From Chloroflexota bacterium (GTDB lineage: Bacteria > Chloroflexota > UBA6077 > CF-72), in contig JAFAOS010000333.1 of assembly GCA_019247515.1 (NCBI GenBank), forward strand, positions 1 to 64,000: a stretch of 64,000 nucleotides of DNA, written 5' to 3'. The notes below the pieces were generated by a model. That model had not been told where the DNA came from. It saw only the letters and a program-made list of their open reading frames with translations, and did not search any database. Position 1 is the first letter of the stretch, and the number at the start of each line of letters is the position of its first letter. A program made the translations under genes and the position numbers. Positions 48,430 through 57,321 of this stretch are shown one piece after another.

Positions 48430-49929
48430 ATGACGCTACTTAGAGGCAAGATTGCCCAGCGGTCAGCGGCCGCGCTGTCGGCCGCCGCGCTCGTCGGGGC
48501 AATTGCCTTGCCGAACACAGTCATGGGTCAGTCGATCACGCTGAATCGCTGCCCCGCCGACGGCTTCGGCCGCTCTACCTCGGTGTGCACCACGCAGATC
48601 GGGGTACCGGTCAACGCGCCGGACGCATCGCAGAGCGGCACGGTCGACACCTCGGCCAGCACGTCTCAGAGCAACAAGGTCAGCCAGGACGCCAGCAACC
48701 GCAACAGCGCCGACGCGCTCGACGTCAATGCCCAGTCGCAGCACTCGACGCAGGTCGGCGGCGACCAGAGCAACCGTCAAAGCAACGATCAGGACGTCAA
48801 GTCATCGGCCGACACCGCGGCTTACGGCGCCCCGACGATCGCTGTTGGTCCATCGGCCAAGATTTCCCTCGGCCTGGTCCAGAGCTCCGACGCGAGCGCC
48901 AATGGTAACGCGACGGTCGACTCGTCCACCGGTCAGGCTGGCGGCGACGCCAACGCGATCGGCAACGTGAACGCCAGCGGTGGTAACGCCGGCGCCGGTT
49001 CGTCGGCGGATGGCGGCGACGGTAACGGCAACACGCACGCAGCGTCGCTGGCAGCTCAGCTGGGCAGCGGCAACGGCCTCGCTTCCAGCGACTCCACGGC
49101 CGGTGATGGCGGCAACGCCCGCACCAGCGGTGGCAACGCGAGTTCCGAAGGCGGCGACGGCGGTGACGGTGGCCGTGCCAGTAATGGCGCCAACGGCAAC
49201 GGTGCGACCGCTGCTGATCTCGCCGCGAGTCTGTCCGCCGCCATCTCGGGCAAGTCCAAGGACGGTGCGAGTTCGGCGAGCGATGCGACCAGCGGCGGTG
49301 CCAGCACCTCCGCCGACAGCGGTGCCGCCAAAGGCGGTGCTGGCGGGGCTGGTGGTGATTCGAGCGCAACCTCCGGTGGCAACACTTCCACCGGCGGCGA
49401 TGGTGGTGACTCGAGCGCTTCTACCCCAGGTGGAACGGGCCACGCGAGCAACTCCACTGGCACCCTCAACGCCAACGCCTCCGGCACCAACGGCAACGCG
49501 CTGTCCAGCGCAGATGGCGGCACCTCCAAAGGTGGCGACAATGCTGGCAACGTCGCAGCTGGCGGCAACGGGACCTCGGGCATGAACTCGAGCACCGCGG
49601 CAGTGGTGGGCGGCACGTCGCTGAACAGCTCGACGTTCAGCTTCTCGCAGACGGCGGGCGACACGACCGCCACTGGCGGGGCTGTGACGAACAACGGTTC
49701 CGCGACATCCAGTCCGTCGACGTCGGCGACCAACACTGGTTCGAACGCCAGCACGCAGTCGCAGACCCCGACGCAGACCGGCGGCACGGGTCCCCTGAAC
49801 CAGACCCAGAACGCGCAGTCCGGGCAGACGTCCAACCCGTCCAACGCGGCCGCTACCAAGGCGAGCGGCAAGCTGTCTCAGACCGCGACCAACAACGGAA
49901 GCGCGAAGGACAGCGCGACATCCAAGTAA
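48430..49929 (+). CDS. secreted Gly/Ser/Asn/Ala-rich low-complexity protein
   Basis: 499 residues. N-terminal signal peptide (about 1-34: MTLLRGKIAQRSAAALSAAALV and a following ALPNTVMG, then Q). A short Cys-containing part (RCPADGFGRSTSVC) follows, then about 430 residues of drifting motifs rich in G, S, A, N, T and D (for example GGDGGDGGRASNGANGN, STGQAGGDANAIGN). The C-terminus is Gln/Thr/Asn-rich. No catalytic motif or LPxTG. Composition resembles surface fibre, sheath or amyloid-like proteins, but no family is recognised. First gene of the block ending at 56051. Confidence 0.85.
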   Translation: MTLLRGKIAQRSAAALSAAALVGAIALPNTVMGQSITLNRCPADGFGRSTSVCTTQIGVPVNAPDASQSGTVDTSASTSQSNKVSQDASNRNSADALDVNAQSQHSTQVGGDQSNRQSNDQDVKSSADTAAYGAPTIAVGPSAKISLGLVQSSDASANGNATVDSSTGQAGGDANAIGNVNASGGNAGAGSSADGGDGNGNTHAASLAAQLGSGNGLASSDSTAGDGGNARTSGGNASSEGGDGGDGGRASNGANGNGATAADLAASLSAAISGKSKDGASSASDATSGGASTSADSGAAKGGAGGAGGDSSATSGGNTSTGGDGGDSSASTPGGTGHASNSTGTLNANASGTNGNALSSADGGTSKGGDNAGNVAAGGNGTSGMNSSTAAVVGGTSLNSSTFSFSQTAGDTTATGGAVTNNGSATSSPSTSATNTGSNASTQSQTPTQTGGTGPLNQTQNAQSGQTSNPSNAAATKASGKLSQTATNNGSAKDSATSK

Positions 49930-50063
49930 TTCTTCTCGTAGGGCTACCGAATACACCGGGAGTCCGAGGTCGGCCTCATCGAGGCAAGGGAGGCCGACCT
50001 CGCTTCCCACTCCGTCGGCAGCCTCCCACTTCCGACACTCCAGAAAGGAACCGCACTTCGAGC

Positions 50064-50621
50064 ATGGCACCGTTCAACAACGCTCGCCTGGCGTGGAGCG
50101 TCGCCTGTGCGTCGCTTGCCCTGTGGGCGACGAGTGTCCCCCTGACCTGGGGACAGATTTCGGCGGATGCCAGCCGCATGCTCGATGTCACCCCCACCAC
50201 CACGTTCGAAGACGCTCAGCAGACCGATACCACGGCCACGCCGTGCCCGCCGGCGCCCGCCGCACCCGCGGTGGCGGCGCTGCCACCCTCGATCGCCAGC
50301 CTGCTGCCGACGCCACTTCCGGCCGCGTCCGCGCCACCTTCCGCGAGTAGTGGCGCAAGTCAGGGGTCGTTCCACCTGTGCGGCCCGGACGCCTCGGCCG
50401 CGCAAGCCATCGAGCAACTGATCGGCGGCCGCAGCTTCAGCGCCAGTCTGAACACCACGGCCGACGGCTGCGCGGATCTGACGGTGCAGCCAACGTCGTC
50501 GGTTGCCAGCGGCAGCGCGACCTCGCAGCTCAGCGTATCGCTGGGCTCCGGTCAGAACCTTCAAATCCAGATCACGTCGCAGAACGGCGCGACGCACGTC
50601 AGCATCGGGTCGGGGACATAA
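50064..50621 (+). CDS. small secreted protein with Pro/Ala linker and Cys pair
   Basis: 185 residues with an AAAGGAA about 12 bases before ATG 50064. Signal peptide (about 1-31, ending SVPLTWGQ), a Pro/Ala/Thr-rich spacer (about 55-100), then a compact domain with two Cys about 30 residues apart (FHLCGPDAS, DGCADLTV) and a Ser/Gln-rich last strand (SQLSVSLGSGQNLQIQITSQNG). No family recognised. It is followed after 10 bases by the giant protein gene, so they are certainly co-transcribed. Confidence 0.82.
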   Translation: MAPFNNARLAWSVACASLALWATSVPLTWGQISADASRMLDVTPTTTFEDAQQTDTTATPCPPAPAAPAVAALPPSIASLLPTPLPAASAPPSASSGASQGSFHLCGPDASAAQAIEQLIGGRSFSASLNTTADGCADLTVQPTSSVASGSATSQLSVSLGSGQNLQIQITSQNGATHVSIGSGT

Positions 50622-50631
50622 AGGAGGACTG

Positions 50632-53600
50632 ATGCGAGCTCGACTTCATTCGTTGCGGCACGTGAAGACCGCGCGTCAGGCCGCGTACACCGCGCTGGCG
50701 ACGCTGGTTGCCATCCTGGTGGTCTTTGCACCGGTTGAAGCGTTGCCCAACGCGTTTTCGGCCTCGCCGAACCAGGCGAGCACATCCGCGCCGGCGAGTG
50801 GCAAGTCGAGCTCATCGTCCTCCTCCTCCTCCTCCTCCTCGTCGTCCTCATCGTCGACGTCGTCCTCGAAGTCGGCGAAGTCAGACTCGAGCGCGGCCTC
50901 GAAGTCCTCATCGTCGACGACCTCGAGTTCGAACACGGGCAACCAGTCACCGCCGTCCAGAACGAACGAGTCCAGACCGTCGGCAAGCGGGTCGACGACT
51001 TCGACCGGCGCGTCTTCGACGACCACGACGGCAAAGTCGTCACCACCTCCGGCCGCGACGCACGCGGCGGCGACGCAAGCGGCCACGACCACGAAAGCTT
51101 CGGCCACGAGTACCACGGCGACCACTGGCAAGACTCCGGTCGCGGCGGCGTCGCCGGTCAAAACCACCACGACCAGCGCCAAGGCGTCACCCGCGACGGC
51201 TTCGAAATCCGCGACGACGTCGACAACGTCGTCTTCTGCGACCACGACTACTGCCGTCGCGGCGACGACCTCGTCGAGCACAGACACCAAATTGGCTGCC
51301 AGCGGCGAATCCGCGCCGACGTCGCCGTCGGCCTCCGCCAGTACACCACAGGCAAGTCCTTCGGCCGCGTCGACGACCACCTCCAGCGCGCAGGCCAGTC
51401 CATCGTCGACCAGCACCTCCGGCGCGCAGGGCAGTCAATCCTCGTCGACCAGCACCGCCGGCGCGCAGGTCACCTCGAGTCCCTCCACAAACACCGACAG
51501 CGCCGTGGCCAGTCCCAGCAGCACGCCAGTGGTTCCCGCGACCTCCACCTCGGTCACCGCCAGCAGCACGACCACCAAGACGGCCGCCGCTACGTCGGTG
51601 ACGACCGACAGTACGGCCACAACCGTGGCGACCGGTTCCGCTGTCGCAACCGCCACCGCCGGCGACTCCGCGGCTACCGGTGACACGAACGCTGGTTCAG
51701 ATCCGGCGCCGACTCCACCAGTCACGCCTGTCGCGACGCCATCCACATCTCCCGCGTCGTCCGTTGGTGCCGCCGCGGGAGTCAACGCTCCAGACGTCCC
51801 GGCCGCGACGCCATCCGCATCGCCCGCGTCGTCCGTTGGTGCCGCCGCGCCAGCTGTCCAGGCGGCGCCTTCGGCAACCGCCCAGGCGGCCGCGGCCGCC
51901 GATCCACCCGCCTCGCCTGCGCCCGCCGCGACGGCCCAGGCGGCTGCACCCGCCGCGCCCGCTGTCAACGCCGGCAGCGGCGACGCCACCGGCCTCGCCG
52001 GCCAGGTCGACACCACCGACTCCAACGTCCAGATCGGCGCGGTCGCGGCGGCGGGCGGCGCCGGTGGCTTGACGGTCGCCAACTCGCACTCCACCACGAT
52101 CGGCGATGCGAGCGCCGCCAGCTCCAGCTCTGGCGTTGCCGTCGCCCTGGCGCCCACGCCGGATGCCGGCGCCACGCTCACCGGCGTCACAACCGCCCAA
52201 TCTGGGGCAGCATCCGCGGTCGGCGCGGCCGTCGCCAACGACGTCCGCAACACCGATGCGGCGGCGGTCCTCGTCCAGGGCGCGAACCAGGCCCCGGTCA
52301 ACGTCGTCTCCAATGCCAACGTGGCGATCCAGGACACCGGCGCCGCGGGCGTAACCTCTGGCGCCGCCTGGGCGGTCGCCGCCGGCGCCGCGGGCGCGCC
52401 CAGCAACGTCTCGACCCCGGTGACCACCGGCGCGGCGCCGACCAGCGCCGCCGAATCAGCCACCGGCATCCAGGCCAACAACTCGCTAAGCAACGCGACT
52501 TCGTCAACGGTCAATGTCGCGGGTGGACCTGGCAACACCGCCCCCATCAACGTCACGCCCGCGCAGTCCGTCTCGAACACCACCGGTGGCTACGCGACGA
52601 CGATCTCCGGGGCAGCGTGCGCGGGAGCCACGTGCGCTTCGCCGGCCGGCGCCACGGCAAGTGGCGCCACCCAGGCCTCCAGCGGCGCGTCGCAAGCGCA
52701 GGGCGTCGTCGCGCAGAACAACGTCCAGACCAACGCGAATGTCGCGGTCGACGTCGGCGGGCAAAACTTTGCGCCGATCACCGTCGTTGTCAACTCCATC
52801 ACCCGTATCTTCAACTGGGGCACGGCTTCGGCCACCTCCGGCGATGCCGTTGCCAATGGGTCTTCCGCCGGCGGCAGCACTGCCAGCGCGGTCGGTGCGG
52901 CAAGCGGCTCCTCCGAGGCTACTGGCGCCGAGGTGGCCAACTCGGTCGCGTTGCACTCGTCGGCGGCCGTCCACGTCGCCGGCGACAACTACAGTCCGAT
53001 CAACGTCCTCTTGAACCTGGCCGCGAGCATCGTCAACTGGGGCGTCGCTACGGCAACCTCCGGTGACGCGCAGTCGACCGGATCGGGCGGTGGCGCCGCC
53101 ACCAGCGGCGCGGCAAGCGCAACTGGTCTGCGGGCGGTCAACCTGGTCAGTCTCTGGGCGGACGCGTCGGTCGACATCGACGGCAACAATTACGCGCCGA
53201 TCTTCATTCAGGTCCTGTTCAACACCAACGTCGCGAATGTGGGCTACGCCGGCGCCAGCACCGGTAATGTCGCCACCTCGAGCGGCGCCACGAGCAATGG
53301 TTCGACGCCGCAATCCACCTCGGGGAGCTCGTCCGTCGGCTCCTCCTCATCCGGCGGGGCCGCGAGCCGGGCACAGGGCGGCGCCGCGGTCGCCATTAGC
53401 AACTCGGTCAATGTCGCCGCGGTCTCCAATCAGATGTCGAACGCCAATGGCGGCGGTTCCGTGGCTACCACGGCTGTGGCCGAGATGCTGACCAACTTGC
53501 CCCCGGGCCCGTGGAATCCATTCGTGCAGCAAAACCTGCCGGATACCGCCGCGCCGCCAGTGGTCGCCGGTATGAGCTCCAGCTCGGGTAATTCAGTCGC

Positions 53601-54636
53601 CGTCGGCCTTCAATCCAACATCGCGGCCATGAATGGCCAGATCGCGGCATGCCGTGATCCAGGCGTGAGCTGCACGGCCGTCAACTCCAACACCACGTCC
53701 ATCAGCATGAGCGACCTCGCGCATAATCCAGCGACCAACAGCAGCGGCGCCGCGCGCGGCTCCGGCAACCAGGACGGCGGCGGGTCTGACCCGGGCTTCG
53801 GACCGGGCGGCACCTCGTCCAGCAGCGGCTTCAGCGGCGTCAACGCGACGCCGACGCCAAAAACGACGTCTCAAACCAGCAACTCGGGTGGCGACGACGC
53901 GGCGTTCGATCAAGGCCCGGATGCATCCTCCGATGACGGTGGCGGTGGTGGCAACGGTGGCGCGGGCGGCGCCGCACGCCGCTTCTTTGGAGCCAATGCC
54001 ATCGTCCGCGGCCCGGGCGTGAATGGCCAGGTCGTGCTCGTCGATCTGTTCGACCAGTGGCCCGGTCGGCGCCTGCCGCCAATGCCCAACCCGCTCGACA
54101 GCCGCGTGTCCTCATCCACGATCAGCGCCACGCTGGCCGGTTTCCCCGGAGTTGACGAGCTGCCGCTGCCCATGCCGGGCGCGGCCGACGCCTCGGGGCC
54201 GGCGCCAGCGCGGGCGGCAGTCGCCTCCGGTTCGGGCCTGCGCCGACCACTCGGTCCAGCCTCACTGGACCTGCAGGCGGCTGATGGCGACGACCTGTAT
54301 CCGCCGCTCGCGCTGGTGGATGTCGATCTCTGGTCGCGCTGGCCGCAAGCCGAATTCATGCCGATGCCGATGCAGGCGCTGCCCGCGGCGGCTGCCGCGG
54401 TGGACGCTTCGCCGGCGGTGGTCGTTCCGGATGCGGCCACTCCGCTGCCCCCCGACAATGGCGCGCTGCCGATGCAGCTCGACCTTGCCGCGCTGCTTTC
54501 GATGTTGACCATTACGCTGCGCGTCGCCATGCGGCACGGTCAGAGCCTGCTGGCGGTCGTGCGCTCGTGGTTCAACCAGCGACGCCGCGCGCAGATCCTG
54601 CTCCGCCTGGCGTCTGGCATGTTGCGACTGTGGTGA
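50632..54636 (+). CDS. giant secreted repeat protein with Ser/Thr stalk and C-terminal hydrophobic tail
   Basis: 1334 residues. A perfect AAGGAGG lies four bases before ATG 50632. Parts: signal peptide (about 1-44, TALATLVAILVVFAPVEA); a Ser-run (from about residue 60, coded by TCC repeats) and a Ser/Thr/Ala region to about 480; five repeats of 70-80 residues (about 535-890) with a core such as VDVGGQNFAPITVVVNSI, VHVAGDNYSPINVLLNL, VDIDGNNYAPIFIQVLF; a Gly/Ser/Asp-rich stretch; two copies of a VDLFDQWP/VDLWSRWP motif followed by PMP; and a C-terminal hydrophobic-basic tail (LAALLSMLTITLRVAM, then WFNQRRRAQILLRL). The repeats look like beta-rich surface modules. No family with known function is recognised. 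Confidence 0.9.
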   Translation: MRARLHSLRHVKTARQAAYTALATLVAILVVFAPVEALPNAFSASPNQASTSAPASGKSSSSSSSSSSSSSSSSSTSSSKSAKSDSSAASKSSSSTTSSSNTGNQSPPSRTNESRPSASGSTTSTGASSTTTTAKSSPPPAATHAAATQAATTTKASATSTTATTGKTPVAAASPVKTTTTSAKASPATASKSATTSTTSSSATTTTAVAATTSSSTDTKLAASGESAPTSPSASASTPQASPSAASTTTSSAQASPSSTSTSGAQGSQSSSTSTAGAQVTSSPSTNTDSAVASPSSTPVVPATSTSVTASSTTTKTAAATSVTTDSTATTVATGSAVATATAGDSAATGDTNAGSDPAPTPPVTPVATPSTSPASSVGAAAGVNAPDVPAATPSASPASSVGAAAPAVQAAPSATAQAAAAADPPASPAPAATAQAAAPAAPAVNAGSGDATGLAGQVDTTDSNVQIGAVAAAGGAGGLTVANSHSTTIGDASAASSSSGVAVALAPTPDAGATLTGVTTAQSGAASAVGAAVANDVRNTDAAAVLVQGANQAPVNVVSNANVAIQDTGAAGVTSGAAWAVAAGAAGAPSNVSTPVTTGAAPTSAAESATGIQANNSLSNATSSTVNVAGGPGNTAPINVTPAQSVSNTTGGYATTISGAACAGATCASPAGATASGATQASSGASQAQGVVAQNNVQTNANVAVDVGGQNFAPITVVVNSITRIFNWGTASATSGDAVANGSSAGGSTASAVGAASGSSEATGAEVANSVALHSSAAVHVAGDNYSPINVLLNLAASIVNWGVATATSGDAQSTGSGGGAATSGAASATGLRAVNLVSLWADASVDIDGNNYAPIFIQVLFNTNVANVGYAGASTGNVATSSGATSNGSTPQSTSGSSSVGSSSSGGAASRAQGGAAVAISNSVNVAAVSNQMSNANGGGSVATTAVAEMLTNLPPGPWNPFVQQNLPDTAAPPVVAGMSSSSGNSVAVGLQSNIAAMNGQIAACRDPGVSCTAVNSNTTSISMSDLAHNPATNSSGAARGSGNQDGGGSDPGFGPGGTSSSSGFSGVNATPTPKTTSQTSNSGGDDAAFDQGPDASSDDGGGGGNGGAGGAARRFFGANAIVRGPGVNGQVVLVDLFDQWPGRRLPPMPNPLDSRVSSSTISATLAGFPGVDELPLPMPGAADASGPAPARAAVASGSGLRRPLGPASLDLQAADGDDLYPPLALVDVDLWSRWPQAEFMPMPMQALPAAAAAVDASPAVVVPDAATPLPPDNGALPMQLDLAALLSMLTITLRVAMRHGQSLLAVVRSWFNQRRRAQILLRLASGMLRLW
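50813..50841 (+). repeat. TCC trinucleotide microsatellite in the giant protein gene
   Basis: TCATCGTCC is followed by an uninterrupted run of TCC triplets to about 50840, then GTCGTCC variants. It encodes a Ser tract. The unit is three bases long, so slippage would change length but not frame. Confidence 0.85.
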
Positions 54637-54658
54637 ACTGTGGAGGTCCCGTTATCAA

Positions 54659-55621
54659 ATGCTGTTGAAACTTCGAGCCCATCACTTGACCTGGCCGCTC
54701 CGATTCACGAGCGCGCTGTTCGCGGCCCTGCTGGTGGTTGCGCCGCTTGCCGTGAGTCCCGCGGCCGCGCAGAGCCAGCCAGCACCGGCGCAGAGCCAAT
54801 CGGCGCCAACGCCCGCCGACCGCATCGACCTGGTCGGTCTGGTCACCCAGCAGCCCAAGCCCGACAGTCCACCCAACGACGTCCAGTTCCAGGCGACGGT
54901 GAACTACCACCTGGAATCAGCCGCCAGCGGGACCGTCTTGCTGTTCCTGTTCGAAAATACCGCCAGCCAGTCAACCCAGGACTCCTCCAATGCCATTCCG
55001 ATCCAGCGCGGCAACGGACAACTGGTGCTGGACATCGACTACACGCTGAGTCAGGATGTCAAGACCCTGACCCTCGTGGCGGCAGTGTTCAAGCCCCAGC
55101 AGAAGCTTGCGGCCTGGGTCTCGACCAATCCGATCGACATGGCGCCCTGGCCCGGCCGCGTCTTCTTCGAAAAAGCGATGACCGATCGATTGGCCAACGA
55201 TTACTCCGCCGCCGACCAGGAGCTCACCCTGGCCATCCAGGAGTCACCGGACACGGGCAACTACTATTACTGGCGCGGCGACACGCGCATCCGCCTGCAG
55301 GACTACTCCAACGCCCTTGCTGACTTCAACAAGTCGATCGAGCTGATGCCGAAGGATCGCCCGAGCCGCGTTGGCCGCGGCATTGCCGAGCTGTGGCTGG
55401 ATAATCCGCAAGCCGCCGTGGACGACCTGACCACCGCCATCCAGGCCGTCAGCACGCCTGACCGCGTCTCTGCCTGGGCGTTTCGCGCGCGCGGTCTGGC
55501 CTACGCCAGCCTGGGTCAGTCGCAGAGTGCCGTCTCCGATTACAACCAGTACCTGACCCTGACCCCCGATGCCCCCGACCGCGACCAGGTCACCGGTTGG
55601 ATCGCCAACCTGAGCGGCTGA
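54659..55621 (+). CDS. exported TPR-repeat protein
   Basis: 320 residues, 22 bases after the giant gene. Signal peptide (about 1-38, ending SPAAAQS), a Gln/Pro/Ala spacer, a beta-rich domain (about 50-160) and at least three tetratricopeptide repeats (about 170-310: FFEKAMTDRLANDYSAADQELTLAIQ, YYYWRGDTRIRLQDYSNALADFNKSIEL, and AFRARGLAYASLGQSQSAVSDYNQYL). Such repeats bind partner proteins; it may help assemble the secreted proteins encoded upstream. Confidence 0.88.
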   Translation: MLLKLRAHHLTWPLRFTSALFAALLVVAPLAVSPAAAQSQPAPAQSQSAPTPADRIDLVGLVTQQPKPDSPPNDVQFQATVNYHLESAASGTVLLFLFENTASQSTQDSSNAIPIQRGNGQLVLDIDYTLSQDVKTLTLVAAVFKPQQKLAAWVSTNPIDMAPWPGRVFFEKAMTDRLANDYSAADQELTLAIQESPDTGNYYYWRGDTRIRLQDYSNALADFNKSIELMPKDRPSRVGRGIAELWLDNPQAAVDDLTTAIQAVSTPDRVSAWAFRARGLAYASLGQSQSAVSDYNQYLTLTPDAPDRDQVTGWIANLSG

Positions 55622-55688
55622 GCCACACCGTTTCCGTTCTTGCGCGCTTCCAAGTGAGCTCCAAGGTCTGCGTCCGACACTGCTGAGG

Positions 55689-56051
55689 ATGACCCTGGAC
55701 TCGAATAACAACATCCTGGTAGCCAGCGACGACGCGGCACTGGTCAAGGCAATCAGCGGCTCTCTACACGCCAACGGCTTCCGCGTGTGCACCGCAAACC
55801 AGCACGCCAATCACCCACCCCGCCTGATCGTGCTCGACACGGAAGCCTCCTCCGAAACTCGCGCCCGCGTGCTGAACCCCTTCGGCTGCGACCCCGATGG
55901 CACCACCCCGCCCATCGTCGCCCTCTCCCCCCGCGCCGCCCTGAAAGAAACCGCCGCCCAGAAAGGCGTCTGGGTCTGCCTGGCCAAACCTATCGAGCTG
56001 GACTCGCTGCTGAGCGCCGTGGAGCGCATCAGCGACTACACCTCCGCCTGA
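55689..56051 (+). CDS. receiver-like protein, partly degenerate
   Basis: 120 residues. The CheY-like pattern is recognisable: ILVASDDAALVKAI (acidic pair replaced by SDD), LIVLDTEASS (possible phosphoacceptor Asp), VALSPRAA (Ser) and CLAKPIELD (Lys before Pro). The sequence between the strands is shorter and less regular than usual, so phosphorylation is uncertain. It lies 67 bases after the TPR gene on the same strand and could be the block's regulator. Confidence 0.75.
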   Translation: MTLDSNNNILVASDDAALVKAISGSLHANGFRVCTANQHANHPPRLIVLDTEASSETRARVLNPFGCDPDGTTPPIVALSPRAALKETAAQKGVWVCLAKPIELDSLLSAVERISDYTSA

Positions 56052-56142
56052 CCCATCCGGTCCGTCGCGGCCACCGCGCGCGAGGATCGCCGCGCAGACA
56101 CTGGCGACACGGCGAGACGTGTCCTAGAATGGTCTCCCGTAC

Positions 56143-56216
56143 GGGCGCGTAGCTCAGTTGGTTAGAGCACTTGCATCACACGCAAGGGGTCCGGGGTTCG
56201 AGTCCCTGCGCGCCCA
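56143..56216 (+). tRNA. tRNA-Val (anticodon CAC)
   Basis: Full cloverleaf. Acceptor GGGCGCG (56143-56149) pairs with CGCGCCC (56209-56215), discriminator A56216. D-stem GCTC/GAGC. Anticodon stem CTTGC/GCAAG with loop ATCACAC, so anticodon CAC at 56177-56179. T-arm CGGGG-TTCGAGT-CCCTG. CCA is not encoded (CCT follows), so it is added after transcription. Confidence 0.97.
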
Positions 56217-56224
56217 CCTTTGAC

Positions 56225-57232
56225 GTGAAAGCGCTCTTCAAGATGGCGCCGCGGCCGGGCGCACTCGAGATTCGGGACGTGCCTCGGCCGCTGCCGGGCG
56301 CGGATGAGATTGTCGTCGACGTGGCCGGCGCTTCGATCTGTGGCAGCGACCTGCATATTGCCCACTGGGACCCGATGGCGCAGTGGACCACCACACCCGT
56401 GATCATGGGGCACGAGTTTGGCGGCATTGTCCGCGACGTCGGCTCGGCGATCACGGCCTTCAAGCCGGGCGATGCGGTGGCCGCGGAGTCCGTCATCTGG
56501 TGCGGCCGCTGCCCGCGTTGCCGCGAAGGCAAGACCAATGTCTGCGACGAGCGACGACTGCTCGGCCTGCACGTGCCCGGCGGGCTGGCCGAGGCGGTGG
56601 CGGTGCCGGAGCGGCTCCTGCACCACTTGCCCGCCGGCATGCCGGTCGAGCACGCCGCGCTCGGCGAGCCGGCCACCGTGGCGCTGCACGCGGTGCTCCT
56701 CCAGCCGCCACATCCCGGCGACGTGGTGCTGGTAACCGGTCCCGGTCCCATCGGACTGCTGGCGGGCCGCATCGCGCTCGCCTTCGGCGCGCGCGTGCTG
56801 ATCTCAGGCACACCGGCCGATGCGTCGAAGCGATTGCCGGCGGCAAAGGAGCTGGGCCTCGAACCGCTCGACGCTGGCGTTCCGCTCCAGGAAGCGATCC
56901 AGTCACCAGTCGACCTGGTACTGGAATCCTCCGGCGCCGGCGCGGCGCTGGATGCTGCCCTGCACGTCGTCAAACGCGGCGGCGGCATCACGCTAATCGG
57001 CATGCCATCTCAAACCATCGGCCTGGATCTGGCCCAGGCCTTGAGGGCGGAAATTGCCTTGCGAGCAAGCTATTTCGGCACCTGGCACGACTTCGACCGC
57101 GCACTATGGCTCATTGCCGACGGCACCATTCCGGCCGAACGCATCCTCAGTCCATATTCGCTCGACAATGCGCTAACCGCATTCGAAGACGCCGGTGCAC
57201 AGCGCGTGCTGAAACCGCTCGTCCGTCCATAG
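56225..57232 (+). CDS. zinc-dependent medium-chain dehydrogenase
   Basis: 335 residues from GTG 56225 (matching the family's MKAL-type opening, read VKALFKMAPRPG). Catalytic zinc ligands Cys in SICGSDLH and His-Glu in MGHEFGG; four structural-zinc Cys in CGRCPRCREGKTNVC; Rossmann loop VLVTGPGPIGLLAG. It resembles sorbitol, threonine or alcohol dehydrogenases; substrate unknown. It begins only eight bases after the tRNA-Val 3' end. Confidence 0.92.
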   Translation: MKALFKMAPRPGALEIRDVPRPLPGADEIVVDVAGASICGSDLHIAHWDPMAQWTTTPVIMGHEFGGIVRDVGSAITAFKPGDAVAAESVIWCGRCPRCREGKTNVCDERRLLGLHVPGGLAEAVAVPERLLHHLPAGMPVEHAALGEPATVALHAVLLQPPHPGDVVLVTGPGPIGLLAGRIALAFGARVLISGTPADASKRLPAAKELGLEPLDAGVPLQEAIQSPVDLVLESSGAGAALDAALHVVKRGGGITLIGMPSQTIGLDLAQALRAEIALRASYFGTWHDFDRALWLIADGTIPAERILSPYSLDNALTAFEDAGAQRVLKPLVRP

Positions 57233-57321
57233 CGAGCAAGGCGGCGACACGATTAGCGGTCACAATCTGGCCGCATGCGTGTGTAGGCTGAGCCATATTG
57301 AACAGGAGGGCAAAACCGGTC

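Noticed and set aside
48430-54636. Large open frames on the minus strand antisense to the secreted proteins (382-422 codons)
   Set aside because: Their products are Val/Ala/Arg-rich mirror images of the Ser/Thr/Ala-rich plus-strand proteins, which have signal peptides and strong ribosome binding sites.
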